A stretch of DNA of 64,000 nt from Alphaproteobacteria bacterium (GTDB lineage: Bacteria; Pseudomonadota; Alphaproteobacteria; SMXP01): the NCBI GenBank assembly GCA_028285305.1, contig JANQPV010000044.1, positions 62,001 to 126,000 on the forward strand, given 5' to 3'. This document shows positions 8,179-16,828 of the stretch, one piece after another; positions within the stretch are counted from its first letter, which is position 1, and every line of letters begins with the position of its first letter. The position numbers were made by a program, and so were the translations under genes. A model generated the notes under the pieces. It saw only the letters and a program-made list of their open reading frames with translations. It was not told the origin of the DNA and did not search any database.

Positions 8179-8792
8179 TGGGCGGCTTCTTTATGAAACT
8201 GCCGAGCGATTTTCCACCCCTCGGCAAATTCAATGAAGTTGCGGATGAGGTCGTAACCGTTTTCGGTTAAAAGAGATTCCGGATGAAACTGCAGGCCAAC
8301 CTGGGGCAGAGACCGATGGGCAACGGCCATGATCACCCTCGAATTTCCTGGTTCTTCTAGCCAAGCTGTCGGGACGATTGGGCCGTTCTTGCGCAAGTGC
8401 ACTGCAAGGGAATGGTAGCGTCCGGTTCGCAGCGGCGAAGGTATGTCCTGAAAAATTCCTCTGCCGTCATGACGCACAATGCCGGTTTTGCCATGGACCG
8501 GGGGAACGCGGATGATTTGTGCTCCATGCGCTTGGGCAATCGTTTGGTGTCCCAGACAAATTCCGAGAATAGGGGTTTCGGCCCCTGCCGCTTTCACGAG
8601 ATCTAGCGAAACTCCAGCTTCTGCCGGCGTGCACGGTCCCGGCGACAAGACGATTGCTGTTGGAGAGAAGGCCAGCAGCTCCTGGGCGGAGCGTTCATCG
8701 TTCCGCACAATCGTAGTTTCGGCGCCGAGCTGTCTGAAATAGCGCGCCAAGTTATGGGCAAAGGAATCGTAGTTGTCGATGATCAAAAACAT
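8175..8792 (-). CDS. pabA: Glutamine amidotransferase subunit of ADC synthase
   Basis: This class I glutamine amidotransferase supplies ammonia to PabB for aminodeoxychorismate synthesis. In many alphaproteobacteria the same type of subunit can also serve TrpE. The 205-residue protein has the oxyanion motif PGPCTP, the catalytic cysteine C79 in GICLGHQ, and the His-Glu pair in LQFHPES near the C-terminus. The ATG shares one base with the pabB stop, and the stop overlaps the pabC start by four bases. The three subunits are therefore almost certainly translationally coupled. Its length is normal for the family. Confidence 0.92.
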   Translation of the reverse strand: MFLIIDNYDSFAHNLARYFRQLGAETTIVRNDERSAQELLAFSPTAIVLSPGPCTPAEAGVSLDLVKAAGAETPILGICLGHQTIAQAHGAQIIRVPPVHGKTGIVRHDGRGIFQDIPSPLRTGRYHSLAVHLRKNGPIVPTAWLEEPGNSRVIMAVAHRSLPQVGLQFHPESLLTENGYDLIRNFIEFAEGWKIARQFHKEAAQ

Positions 8793-10273
8793 CAGCTTGC
8801 GGACCTATGCCCCGTCAATTCGAGCGCTCTCGTCAGATTGAGCGCTTTGGTTAGACTTTCTTCCCATTCCTTCTCGGGAATTGAATCGGCGACGATGCCA
8901 CATCCCACGGGATAGAAGATGCCTGGTTTATCGGTTGAGGCGGGGCTGTACAAGGTGCGTATTGCGATGTTGAGATCCATTGTGCCATCGAAACCAATAT
9001 ATCCTATGGACCCGCAATAAGGGCCGCGCGGGCGCTGTTCCAACTCCGAGATGATCTGCATGGCGCGCACTTTGGGCGCGCCCGTTATGGATCCGCCTGG
9101 GAAACACGCTTCGAGGACGTCAATGCAATCCATTTCGTCTTTCAGGATCCCTGTCACTTCAGAAACCAGATGATGTAGCGTTTTGTAAGTTTCCGGTTCA
9201 CAGAGCGATTTCACCTCAACCGAGTCGTCCGTGCAGACTTTCGAGAGGTCGTTCCGCATCAGATCTACAATCATGATATTCTCCGCCCGATCTTTTGGAG
9301 AGTTCCGCAGCTCGTCAACAACGGCCTCATCGCATCCGCTGCGCCTTGCCGTCCCTTTAATGGGTTTTGTTGAAACACGGAACGTGTCCTTCGAGCGTGT
9401 CACCCTAAGGAATCGCTCGGGGGAATTTGAGGCGACGGAGATTTGGGGAAAGCGGCAAAAGGCAGCATACGAAACGGGGCTTGCGTCACAGAGTAGCTCA
9501 AAAAGGGTGTACAGATCCTGGGCGCCGTCCAAAACGAACTCGTGAGAGATATTGACCTGAAAAATGTCTCCCGCGTGAATGTACCGCCTCGCCCTCTCCA
9601 CTTTCTCGCAATAGTCGCGCTTGGAAACTGACTGGGACAAAACGGACTGCGTCCCTCCCATTGGGTCTAGGCCTAATGAATAGTCTTTTCCCAGCGTGGT
9701 TAGCGCATTGGGAAGACTCTCAAAAAACCGCTGCTGCAAACTGTCTGCCCGTTTTTGCGCCCTGACCATTCTCTTTGGTTCGTTGAGTTCTGGCAGGCCG
9801 CAAGAGAAGATCTTTGCCCTCCGCTCGGTATGGTCGAAACAGATGACCGTGTCGTAGGCGGCCATAGCCAATGCGGGTAGGTGAGATGGATTGTTCGGCG
9901 GCCCAACAGTTGGTTCGAGCTGGTGGAGGAGTTCGTACCCCAAAAACCCCACCAACCCGAAAGGTGCGATCAGTCCGTCTGCAGAGGGATCTATAGCCGG
10001 AGTGCAGCGATGGGTTTGAATTGCTCTGCGGATGGCGTCGAATGGGCTTTCCGCGCGGCCGTCCTGCCTCGACTCAATCGTGGGTTCCTCTGTCGAAATG
10101 ACATCGAACGGATCCGAGTAGAGGAGGGAATATCGGCCTCCACCCGCGGCCGACCGCCCAGAATGGAGCAATTGGCAAAAATTTGTCGCGGAAAACGCTC
10201 TAAATAGCTCGACGGGATTGACATAAGGCACGTCGCGGTCGACAATTGATAAGGTGGGTGATGTAGCCGCCAT
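8792..10273 (-). CDS. pabB: Aminodeoxychorismate synthase component I
   Basis: PabB converts chorismate and ammonia to 4-amino-4-deoxychorismate. The 493-residue protein has an N-terminal anthranilate-synthase-type domain and a chorismate-binding domain. The chorismate-binding domain carries PIKGTARRSG, DRAENIMIVDLMRNDLSKV and GGSITGAPKVRAMQI. The lysine in PIKGT is the residue that distinguishes PabB from TrpE, where alanine is found (PIAGT), so the aminodeoxychorismate call is well supported. It heads the pabB-pabA-pabC operon. A 129-bp divergent gap to the antiporter gene must hold its promoter. Confidence 0.92.
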   Translation of the reverse strand: MAATSPTLSIVDRDVPYVNPVELFRAFSATNFCQLLHSGRSAAGGGRYSLLYSDPFDVISTEEPTIESRQDGRAESPFDAIRRAIQTHRCTPAIDPSADGLIAPFGLVGFLGYELLHQLEPTVGPPNNPSHLPALAMAAYDTVICFDHTERRAKIFSCGLPELNEPKRMVRAQKRADSLQQRFFESLPNALTTLGKDYSLGLDPMGGTQSVLSQSVSKRDYCEKVERARRYIHAGDIFQVNISHEFVLDGAQDLYTLFELLCDASPVSYAAFCRFPQISVASNSPERFLRVTRSKDTFRVSTKPIKGTARRSGCDEAVVDELRNSPKDRAENIMIVDLMRNDLSKVCTDDSVEVKSLCEPETYKTLHHLVSEVTGILKDEMDCIDVLEACFPGGSITGAPKVRAMQIISELEQRPRGPYCGSIGYIGFDGTMDLNIAIRTLYSPASTDKPGIFYPVGCGIVADSIPEKEWEESLTKALNLTRALELTGHRSAS

Positions 10274-10402
10274 CGCCTATTACTCTGCAAGCTGAAAGAA
10301 AGGTCTATCGACGCACAATCGTGTTGCGCCGACGCGAAGCCGAGGACATCTTATCAACACGGGTACTGTGTCACAAATGAAGAAAGTGGATACCCGTCCT
10401 AC

Positions 10403-12124
10403 ATGCACATGCACAGTGAATCGTTTCTCCTAAATCCCGTTATTTTTCTTGCCGCCGCCGTAGTGGCGGTGCCCCTGTTCAAACGTTTTGGATTGGGCTC
10501 CATCCTTGGATATCTGACAGCAGGAGCTCTGATCGGCCCTTGGGGTCTTAACTTGATCCACCAAGAAAGCGAGCAGTTGATGCATGTCGCCGAATTGGGT
10601 GTGGTCATGTTATTGTTTATGATTGGGTTGGAATTAAGGCCCGCGCGGCTTTGGGTCATGCGACGGTCAATCTTTGGCCTTGGGGCTGCCCAAGTCTTGG
10701 TTTCGGGGATTGCTCTGACACTTTTGGCTGTTCTTGCCAATCTGACGCCCGTTGCTGCTTTGATCGCCGGTTTCGGACTGGCACTTTCATCGACGGCTTT
10801 TGCTCTCCAATTGCTATCCGAGAGGAATGAAGTCTCTACACATGTTGGACGGTCAAGTTTTGCGGTGCTGCTTTTCCAAGATTTGGCGGTTATCCCCTTT
10901 TTGGCCCTTATCGCCGTCTTCGCTGTGGATGCTTCCGGGGAAAGTTCGGGGTGGGTATGGCCCCTTGTTCAGGTCGTGGTGGCGATTGCCGGTGTGATTC
11001 TGGTCGGTCGCTATCTGATGCGTCCGATCTTCCGAATCATCGCGCTTTCTGACAGTAACGAGATCTTCACAGCCGCAGGGTTGTTGATCGTGCTCGGCGT
11101 TGCTCTGCTTATGCAATATGTCGGATTGTCGATGGCGCTTGGTGCCTTTTTGGCCGGCGTGCTTTTGGCGGACTCCGAATATCGGCACCAATTGGAAGCC
11201 GATATTGAACCGTTTAGAGGAATTCTCTTGGGGCTCTTCTTTCTCGCGGTTGGGATGTCGATTGACTTTGATCTGGTGCTCAATCAGCTCGGAACGATCC
11301 TGCTCGCTGTTGTCCTTTTGATTTCTGTAAAGATCTTTACAATTTGGGCGGTGGCGCGCTTCTTTGGACAATCTAATCATGATGCGCTGAAGCTCGCGCT
11401 GACCCTATCCCAAGGCGGTGAGTTTGCTTTTGTGATCTTCAGTGCGGCCTCCGTCGCGGGATTACTCAGCCCAGAACTGGCAAGCCCCCTCGTTGCGATC
11501 GCAACACTTTCGATGGTTTGCACACCGATTTTGTTGGCGATATTCGATCGCTTTCCGGTCAAAGCCGATCTCAACCAATTGGCCGCCTTCGATTCTTCCG
11601 CGCTTGAGCATGTCGAGAAAGCGAAGGTTATCCTCATTGGATTTGGCCGCGTTGGTCAGGTGGCCGGTCGGATCTTGCTGAAGCAACAAGTTCCCTTCGT
11701 TGCCCTTGATGCGGATCCCTTGCAGATCGAGCTTGCGAAGAAGTACGGCTATGAAGTGTATTACGGGGATGCGACACGGTTAGACGTCCTCATCGCTGCC
11801 GGGATCGCCGATGCGGAAGTTGTGATCATTTCTGCTGGTGAGCCCGCCATCTCTAAGAAAATCGTGGAGATGATCCAACGCAATTATCCCAAGGTCAAAA
11901 TCTTGGCGCGGGCGCGAAACAGACAACATGCGCGAACGTTGATCCAGGATTCCGGTGTTCACTACGCGCTCCGCGAAACCCTTGAGTGCGGTATCAGTTT
12001 GGGCAAGGAGACGCTCGTGGCGCTTGGATGGGAAGCGGAAACCGCGCGCACGTCGGTAGAGGAGTTTCGTGATGAAGACAACCAGCGGCTTCTCGACCCC
12101 TCTCTGATAGAAGCGCCGAGCTAA
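10403..12124 (+). CDS. Kef-type CPA2 cation:proton antiporter with RCK domain
   Basis: This is an inner-membrane monovalent cation/proton antiporter of the CPA2 family. The first ~380 residues form about 12-13 membrane helices (for example ILGYLTAGALIGPWGLN and LSQGGEFAFVIF). A linker is followed by a RCK-N/TrkA-N nucleotide-binding domain starting KVILIGFGRVGQVAG, a GxGxxG Rossmann loop with a downstream acidic ALDADP. The 573-residue length fits KefB/KefC proteins. Glutathione gating, as in KefC, is possible but cannot be read from the sequence. It stands alone between divergent pabB and the nrd genes. Confidence 0.9.
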   Translation: MHMHSESFLLNPVIFLAAAVVAVPLFKRFGLGSILGYLTAGALIGPWGLNLIHQESEQLMHVAELGVVMLLFMIGLELRPARLWVMRRSIFGLGAAQVLVSGIALTLLAVLANLTPVAALIAGFGLALSSTAFALQLLSERNEVSTHVGRSSFAVLLFQDLAVIPFLALIAVFAVDASGESSGWVWPLVQVVVAIAGVILVGRYLMRPIFRIIALSDSNEIFTAAGLLIVLGVALLMQYVGLSMALGAFLAGVLLADSEYRHQLEADIEPFRGILLGLFFLAVGMSIDFDLVLNQLGTILLAVVLLISVKIFTIWAVARFFGQSNHDALKLALTLSQGGEFAFVIFSAASVAGLLSPELASPLVAIATLSMVCTPILLAIFDRFPVKADLNQLAAFDSSALEHVEKAKVILIGFGRVGQVAGRILLKQQVPFVALDADPLQIELAKKYGYEVYYGDATRLDVLIAAGIADAEVVIISAGEPAISKKIVEMIQRNYPKVKILARARNRQHARTLIQDSGVHYALRETLECGISLGKETLVALGWEAETARTSVEEFRDEDNQRLLDPSLIEAPS

Positions 12125-12577
12125 AAGGGCCCGCCTCCCGATTCGACTCCCGGAACCCCAGGTAGGTCCACGCGATCCGAAGGATGGCTCTGGACGGGAC
12201 CCGATCCGACGCGATTCTTCTCTCTGCGTCTTGGTCCTTACGGATGGACGTGAGGGTCAAAAAGCCCCCAACTTCCGCCGCTTTTCCCGCCAAAAGGGAA
12301 ATTCTGTTAACAAAGGCAGAATCCATATTGACCTTTTTTCTGTCTTGGCCACTATATCTGGTATTGGCGAATTGGAGAGGCACCCGATCTAGGGGATCCA
12401 AATAAATACGGTAAATCGGCGGCAAGGGACATCTAAATATAGAATTTCTTGCATTTGGGGAAGTGATCAACACGCAAGCTGGTTTTGTGTGAATGCATCT
12501 CTGCGCCTTCAAGAGTGCAGGCCGTGAATTGGGTGGGCCGGTGCTTAGAGCATGTTGAGATTGGGAGAGTGTACATT
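12125..12577. promoter_or_regulatory. Long upstream region of nrdA with candidate promoter and NrdR boxes
   Basis: This 453-bp non-coding stretch precedes nrdA. A candidate -35 (TTGACC, 12328-12333) is followed by ACTATA at 12351-12356, 17 bases on. CTATATCTGG at 12352-12361 and CTAAATATAG at 12433-12442 match 8 and 9 of 10 positions of the core NrdR box CwAtATaTwG. Their 81-bp spacing is longer than the roughly 31 bp usual for NrdR pairs, so the call is tentative. I recognise no RNA gene in the first 200 bp. Confidence 0.4.
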
Positions 12578-14482
12578 ATGGGCGCATTGGAAGCCGTTGA
12601 TCAGGCATCGGTTGGACAGCACGGGGTCGAACAGCATCAGTTCGAACAGCCGAGGGCCAAACTAAAAACAGAGTCACGACTTAAGAAAGTCAGTGTCACC
12701 CGGAAATCCATCCGGTTGGAACATAGCCGCGATGAGCTGTTGACTGCTTTCGGGAAGGCCACACTTGAGGACCGGTATTTATTGCCAGGCGAATCCTACC
12801 AGGACATGTTCGCCCGTGTCGCTCAGGCCTACAGCGATGATAGTGACCATGCACAGCGTATCTATGACTATATCTCCAGGCTTTGGTTCATGCCCGCCAC
12901 ACCCGTTTTGTCGAACGGTGGCACGGAACGAGGGCTTCCTATTTCATGCTTTTTGAATTCAGTTGGCGATAGTTTGGATGGCATCGTCGGGACGTGGAAC
13001 GAGAATGTGTGGCTGGCGTCCAACGGCGGTGGAATCGGAACCTATTGGGGCCGGGTGCGCTCCATTGGTGAGAAAGTAAAGGGAAGCGGCGAGACGTCGG
13101 GGATCATTCCGTTTGTTCGCGTTATGGATTCTCTCACGCTCGCGATCAGTCAAGGCTCGTTGCGGCGTGGCTCGGCGGCAGTCTACCTTGATGTCTATCA
13201 TCCGGAGATTGAGGAGTTCCTTGAAATCCGCAAGCCGTCCGGCGATTTCAACCGCAAGAGTCTCAATCTGCATCACGGGATTAACATCACAGACGAATTC
13301 ATGGAGGCCGTGCGCGCAAACGAGCAGTTTGCGCTGAGAAGTCCCAAGACGGAAGAAGTGATCCGCTACGTCAGTGCACGGAATTTGTGGCAAAAGATTC
13401 TCGAGGCCCGTCTGCAAACGGGAGAGCCCTATTTGATCTTTTCGGATACGGTGAACCGCTCTATGCCGAAACATCAAAGGGAGTTGGGGCTAAAGTGCAC
13501 GACCTCGAATCTGTGCAGCGAGATCATGCTCCATACCGGGCCCGACCATAAGGGCGTTGACCGTACGGCTGTGTGCTGTCTGTCGTCGATCAATGCCGAA
13601 AAGTATTTTGAATGGTCGCAGGAACCCATGTTCATTGAGGATGTGATGCGGTTCCTCGACAATGTGTTGGAAGACTTTATTCGGCGGGCACCCGAAACCA
13701 TGAACGCGGCGCGATACTCGGCGATGCGCGAGCGGTCCGTCGGTCTGGGCCTTATGGGATTTCATTCGTTCTTGCAGTCTCAAGGCATCCCCTTCGAAAG
13801 CGCGATGGCAAAGAGCTGGAACTTGAGGTTCTTTAAACACATTCGCCAGGGCGCGGACGAGGCGAGCCTGAAACTGGCGCAAGAGCGTGGCCCTTGTCCG
13901 GATGCACAAGATCGGGGACTTCACGCCCGCTTCAGCCACAAGCTGGCCATCGCGCCTACGGCGTCGATCAGCATTATTTGCGGTGGGGCGAGCCCTTGCG
14001 TCGAGCCGATTCCGGCTAATATCTATACGCACAAGACTCTGTCAGGTTCGTACACAGTGAAAAACTCACACCTTCACGAACTATTGAAAGACAAAGGTCA
14101 TGACACTGAAGAGGTTTGGGCGTCGATTCTTGAGAACGACGGTTCGGTCCAGCATCTGGATTGCCTGAGCGACGACGAGAAAGCGTGTTACCGGACCGCG
14201 TTTGAAATTGATCAGCGTTGGATTGTCGATTTTGCGGCCGACCGGGCGCCGCTGATTTGCCAAGGCCAATCGATCAATCTTTTCTTGCCGGGTGACATCG
14301 AGAAGTGGGACCTGATGATGCTCCATTGGTCCGCTTGGGAGAAAGGTGTAAAGAGCCTCTACTATTGCCGTTCCAAGTCCGTACAGCGTGCCGCGTTTGC
14401 CGAAGGGACAAGCCGTGCGGAGGCCGAGCCAACAATCTCTACGCCGCGCACGGATTACGAAGAGTGCTTGGCTTGCCAATAA
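12578..14482 (+). CDS. nrdA: Ribonucleoside-diphosphate reductase, alpha subunit (class I)
   Basis: This is the catalytic subunit that reduces ribonucleotides for DNA synthesis. The 634-residue protein has the redox cysteine C124 in LPISCFLNS and the NxCxE motif NLCSEI (N311, C313, E315). Its partner cysteine is C334 in VCCLSSIN, and a C-terminal CxxC pair lies in ECLACQ (C630, C633). The ATG at 12578 is preceded by GGGAGAG. The N-terminus is a short Gln/His-rich stretch and not an ATP-cone, so the protein seems to lack the dATP activity-inhibition site of classical class Ia enzymes. nrdB follows 175 bp downstream. Function is certain; the allosteric point is inferred. Confidence 0.95.
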   Translation: MGALEAVDQASVGQHGVEQHQFEQPRAKLKTESRLKKVSVTRKSIRLEHSRDELLTAFGKATLEDRYLLPGESYQDMFARVAQAYSDDSDHAQRIYDYISRLWFMPATPVLSNGGTERGLPISCFLNSVGDSLDGIVGTWNENVWLASNGGGIGTYWGRVRSIGEKVKGSGETSGIIPFVRVMDSLTLAISQGSLRRGSAAVYLDVYHPEIEEFLEIRKPSGDFNRKSLNLHHGINITDEFMEAVRANEQFALRSPKTEEVIRYVSARNLWQKILEARLQTGEPYLIFSDTVNRSMPKHQRELGLKCTTSNLCSEIMLHTGPDHKGVDRTAVCCLSSINAEKYFEWSQEPMFIEDVMRFLDNVLEDFIRRAPETMNAARYSAMRERSVGLGLMGFHSFLQSQGIPFESAMAKSWNLRFFKHIRQGADEASLKLAQERGPCPDAQDRGLHARFSHKLAIAPTASISIICGGASPCVEPIPANIYTHKTLSGSYTVKNSHLHELLKDKGHDTEEVWASILENDGSVQHLDCLSDDEKACYRTAFEIDQRWIVDFAADRAPLICQGQSINLFLPGDIEKWDLMMLHWSAWEKGVKSLYYCRSKSVQRAAFAEGTSRAEAEPTISTPRTDYEECLACQ

Positions 14483-14509
14483 CGGCGTTCGAATTGAATT
14501 AAGCCGCTT

Positions 14510-14555
14510 GCCCTCTCCCCGGCCGAGTCAAACAAAGTTGGGGAGAGGGCATCTT
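14510..14555 (+). terminator. Hairpin between nrdA and nrdB
   Basis: GCCCTCTCCCC at 14510-14520 pairs perfectly with GGGGAGAGGGC at 14540-14550 across a 19-base loop, and ATCTTTT follows. It could terminate part of the transcription after nrdA or protect the 3' end of an nrdA message. It would thereby set the ratio of alpha to beta subunit. Confidence 0.6.
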
Positions 14556-14657
14556 TTCCGATTTACAAACAGGCACGGCGGGGAAACGATCATTGGTTTG
14601 ATTATGTCTGCGAATCGAGAAACACTCTCTGTTCTTGTCTTCTCATAGGAACTCTAC

Positions 14658-15692
14658 GTGTCTACTTTGTCCGGTCTCCTTGCTCCGTCCCACTCCTACA
14701 AACCTTTCCGCTATCCTTGGGCGTTTGACTATTGGAAGCGGCAGCAGCAAGTCCATTGGATGCCGGAAGAAGTGCCACTCGGTGACGATTGCAAAGACTG
14801 GGCGAACAAGCTGTCGGATGCCGAGCGGAATCTCCTGACACAGATCTTTCGTTTCTTTACTCAGTCGGATGTCGAAGTGAACGACAACTATATGGAGCGC
14901 TATGGCCGCGTCTTCAAACCGACCGAAGTGAAGATGATGATGTCGGCCTTTTCCAACATCGAAACGATCCATATCGCGGCTTACGCTTTGCTGCTTGAAA
15001 CGATCGGTATGCCGGAGACGGAGTTTTCCAGTTTTCTGGAGTATGAAGAGATGGCGGCAAAGCATGATTACATGCAGCGATTTTCCGTCGACACGGAACC
15101 GGATATTGCCCGCACACTGGCGATGTTTGGAGCGTTTACGGAAGGTTTGCAACTGTTTGCCAGCTTCGCGATGCTTCTCAACTTCCCGCGGCACAACAAG
15201 ATGAAAGGGATGGGTCAGATCGTTTCTTGGTCCGTGCGCGATGAGAGCTTACACTGCGAGGCCATGATCAAGCTGTATCATACGTTTGCCAAGGAAACCG
15301 GTTGCGTTACACCACCTGTGAGGGACGACATCGTTGACTGCGCGAAAACCGTTGTTGGTCTTGAGGACAAGTTCATCGATCTCGCCTTCGAAATGGGCGA
15401 TGTCGAAGGGATGAGAGCGGACGATATCAAGACCTATATTCGCTATATCGCCGATTGGCGCCTGTCCCAACTCGACCTCCCCAAAATCTATGGCGTCGAG
15501 AAGCACCCGTTGCCATGGCTGACAGAGATTCTCAATGGCGTTGAGCACGCCAACTTCTTCGAAACGCGGGCAACGGAGTATTCCAAGGCGGCGACAAAAG
15601 GGGAGTGGCATGGCGGCGAGGGCGTTTGGGCCGCCTTTGACTCCATTCAACAAAAACAAGACAGCGAGCCGGTTCACTCTGAACCCGCCTAG
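14658..15692 (+). CDS. nrdB: Ribonucleoside-diphosphate reductase, beta subunit (class I)
   Basis: This subunit houses the di-iron centre and tyrosyl radical that start catalysis in NrdA. The start is a GTG with AGGA upstream, giving 344 residues. Visible metal ligands are D71 in QSDVEV, then E102 and H105 in IETIHIAAY. The radical tyrosine is Y109, with the same E-x2-H-x3-Y spacing as E115-H118-Y122 of the E. coli protein. The second helix pair contains EGLQLF and RDESLHCEAM. Keeping Tyr argues against the Tyr-less class Ic type. The N-terminus has no ATP-cone. Confidence 0.95.
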   Translation: MSTLSGLLAPSHSYKPFRYPWAFDYWKRQQQVHWMPEEVPLGDDCKDWANKLSDAERNLLTQIFRFFTQSDVEVNDNYMERYGRVFKPTEVKMMMSAFSNIETIHIAAYALLLETIGMPETEFSSFLEYEEMAAKHDYMQRFSVDTEPDIARTLAMFGAFTEGLQLFASFAMLLNFPRHNKMKGMGQIVSWSVRDESLHCEAMIKLYHTFAKETGCVTPPVRDDIVDCAKTVVGLEDKFIDLAFEMGDVEGMRADDIKTYIRYIADWRLSQLDLPKIYGVEKHPLPWLTEILNGVEHANFFETRATEYSKAATKGEWHGGEGVWAAFDSIQQKQDSEPVHSEPA

Positions 15693-15728
15693 AGCTGTTT
15701 TGGTTTTGATGGAGACGCAAAACAGCTC
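15692..15728 (+). terminator. Hairpin after nrdB
   Basis: GAGCTGTTTTG (15692-15702) and CAAAACAGCTC (15718-15728) form an 11-bp stem immediately at the nrdB stop. The following bases (CAAGTTCTTT) are only weakly T-rich. This is a possible terminator or message-end stabiliser. Confidence 0.45.
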
Positions 15729-15773
15729 CAAGTTCTTTGCTTGGCGCGTTACCTGACGTTGAACCGGATTCCA

Positions 15774-15792
15774 TCCCGGATCGGGTCCGGGA
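15774..15792. repeat. REP-like palindrome TCCCGGA-N5-TCCGGGA
   Basis: A 7-bp inverted repeat lies in the convergent gap between nrdB and trhO. It resembles the TCCCGGA...TCCGGGA palindromes common between genes in alphaproteobacterial genomes. I noticed only this one copy in the window. Confidence 0.4.
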
Positions 15793-15814
15793 CAGGCTTT
15801 CCCTTAGAAACGCT

Positions 15815-16786
15815 CTAATTGCTCTCTTCCAGTTCCGGCATCCTTATGGCTTGGGCAATGTGCGCTTGTCCGCGTTCTTTGGCGATTTCGACTTGCCGCT
15901 GCCGGGCTTCGGCGCGGGCCCGGTTCTTTGCAGATTGAGTGGGTGCGCAATGAGGACAGGCGACGCCCTCTTCATAGAGAGGATCTAGCTGGTCTTCTTC
16001 CGTCAACGGAGTCCGGCAGGCGTGACACATAGAGAAGGTGCCTCTGGCAAGGGTGGTGTCAACACTCACACGCTGGTCAAAGACGAAACAATCCCCTAGC
16101 CAACGATTTTGGTTGTCTGGGGTTTTCTCCAAATAATTGAGAATGCCACCGCGGAGGTGAAAGACCTGGTCGAAACCCTGATCAAGGAGATAGCTTGTGG
16201 CTTTTTCGCAGCGTATACCCCCGGTGCAGAAGAGCGCGAGCTTTTTATGTTTGTGAGGATTGAGCTCTGTTTTCACAAAGTCTGGAAACTCTCGGAAACT
16301 ATCCGTTTGGGGATCGATCGCATTTGGAAACGTCCCAATGCGGGTTTCGTATCTATTTCGTGTGTCGATCACAGTGACCGCAGGATCGTCGATAAGACTG
16401 TTCCATTCGTCCGGTTCGACGTAGGCTCCGACACACCGATTCGGATCGATGTCCGGCACGCCCATTGTAACAATTTCATTCTTGAGTCGGACTTTCATCC
16501 TAAAGAAGGGATTCGAATCGCAGATGGAGAACTTAGGCGTGATTTCACCGAGTTCCAGATCATCGCTCAAATAAGAGATCAGAGTGTGGAGGGCCTCTTC
16601 GCGGCCTGACACGGTTGCGTTGATCCCTTCCTGCGCCAAGAGAATTGTACCTTTGAGTTTCAATCGCCGACACTGGCGCACGAGGGGCGCGCGCAAGTCT
16701 TGAAAGTGAGGCAGGCTCACAAACTTGTAAAAGGCGGCCACATGAGAACGAGTATGGGCCTCGTCTCTGGATAGCGTATTGCTCAT
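15815..16786 (-). CDS. trhO: tRNA uridine(34) hydroxylase TrhO (rhodanese-domain)
   Basis: TrhO (YceA) hydroxylates U34 at the wobble position of certain tRNAs in an oxygen-dependent route. The 323-residue protein has the family's N-terminal acylphosphatase-like domain, with YKFVSLPHF and LAQEGINATVSG. A rhodanese domain carrying the reactive cysteine in LFCTGGIRCEK follows. The C-terminal region has two Cys pairs, CHACRTPL and CPHC, suggesting zinc binding, and then a basic tail. The gene is convergent with nrdB and lies 42 bp downstream of the SDR gene on the same strand. The match to the family is full length. Confidence 0.92.
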   Translation of the reverse strand: MSNTLSRDEAHTRSHVAAFYKFVSLPHFQDLRAPLVRQCRRLKLKGTILLAQEGINATVSGREEALHTLISYLSDDLELGEITPKFSICDSNPFFRMKVRLKNEIVTMGVPDIDPNRCVGAYVEPDEWNSLIDDPAVTVIDTRNRYETRIGTFPNAIDPQTDSFREFPDFVKTELNPHKHKKLALFCTGGIRCEKATSYLLDQGFDQVFHLRGGILNYLEKTPDNQNRWLGDCFVFDQRVSVDTTLARGTFSMCHACRTPLTEEDQLDPLYEEGVACPHCAPTQSAKNRARAEARQRQVEIAKERGQAHIAQAIRMPELEESN

Positions 16787-16828
16787 GGGGTCTTTTAAGA
16801 TTCAACGCACCCGGGCGCAAGAGTGGGG

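Noticed and set aside
12125-12330. Possible small RNA or tRNA upstream of nrdA
   Set aside because: I could not fold a cloverleaf or match a known RNA; the hairpins present are short and weak.
11994-12512. 172-codon minus-strand frame overlapping the antiporter end and the nrdA upstream region
   Set aside because: It has no family features and no clear ribosome-binding site; it appears to be a random open frame.
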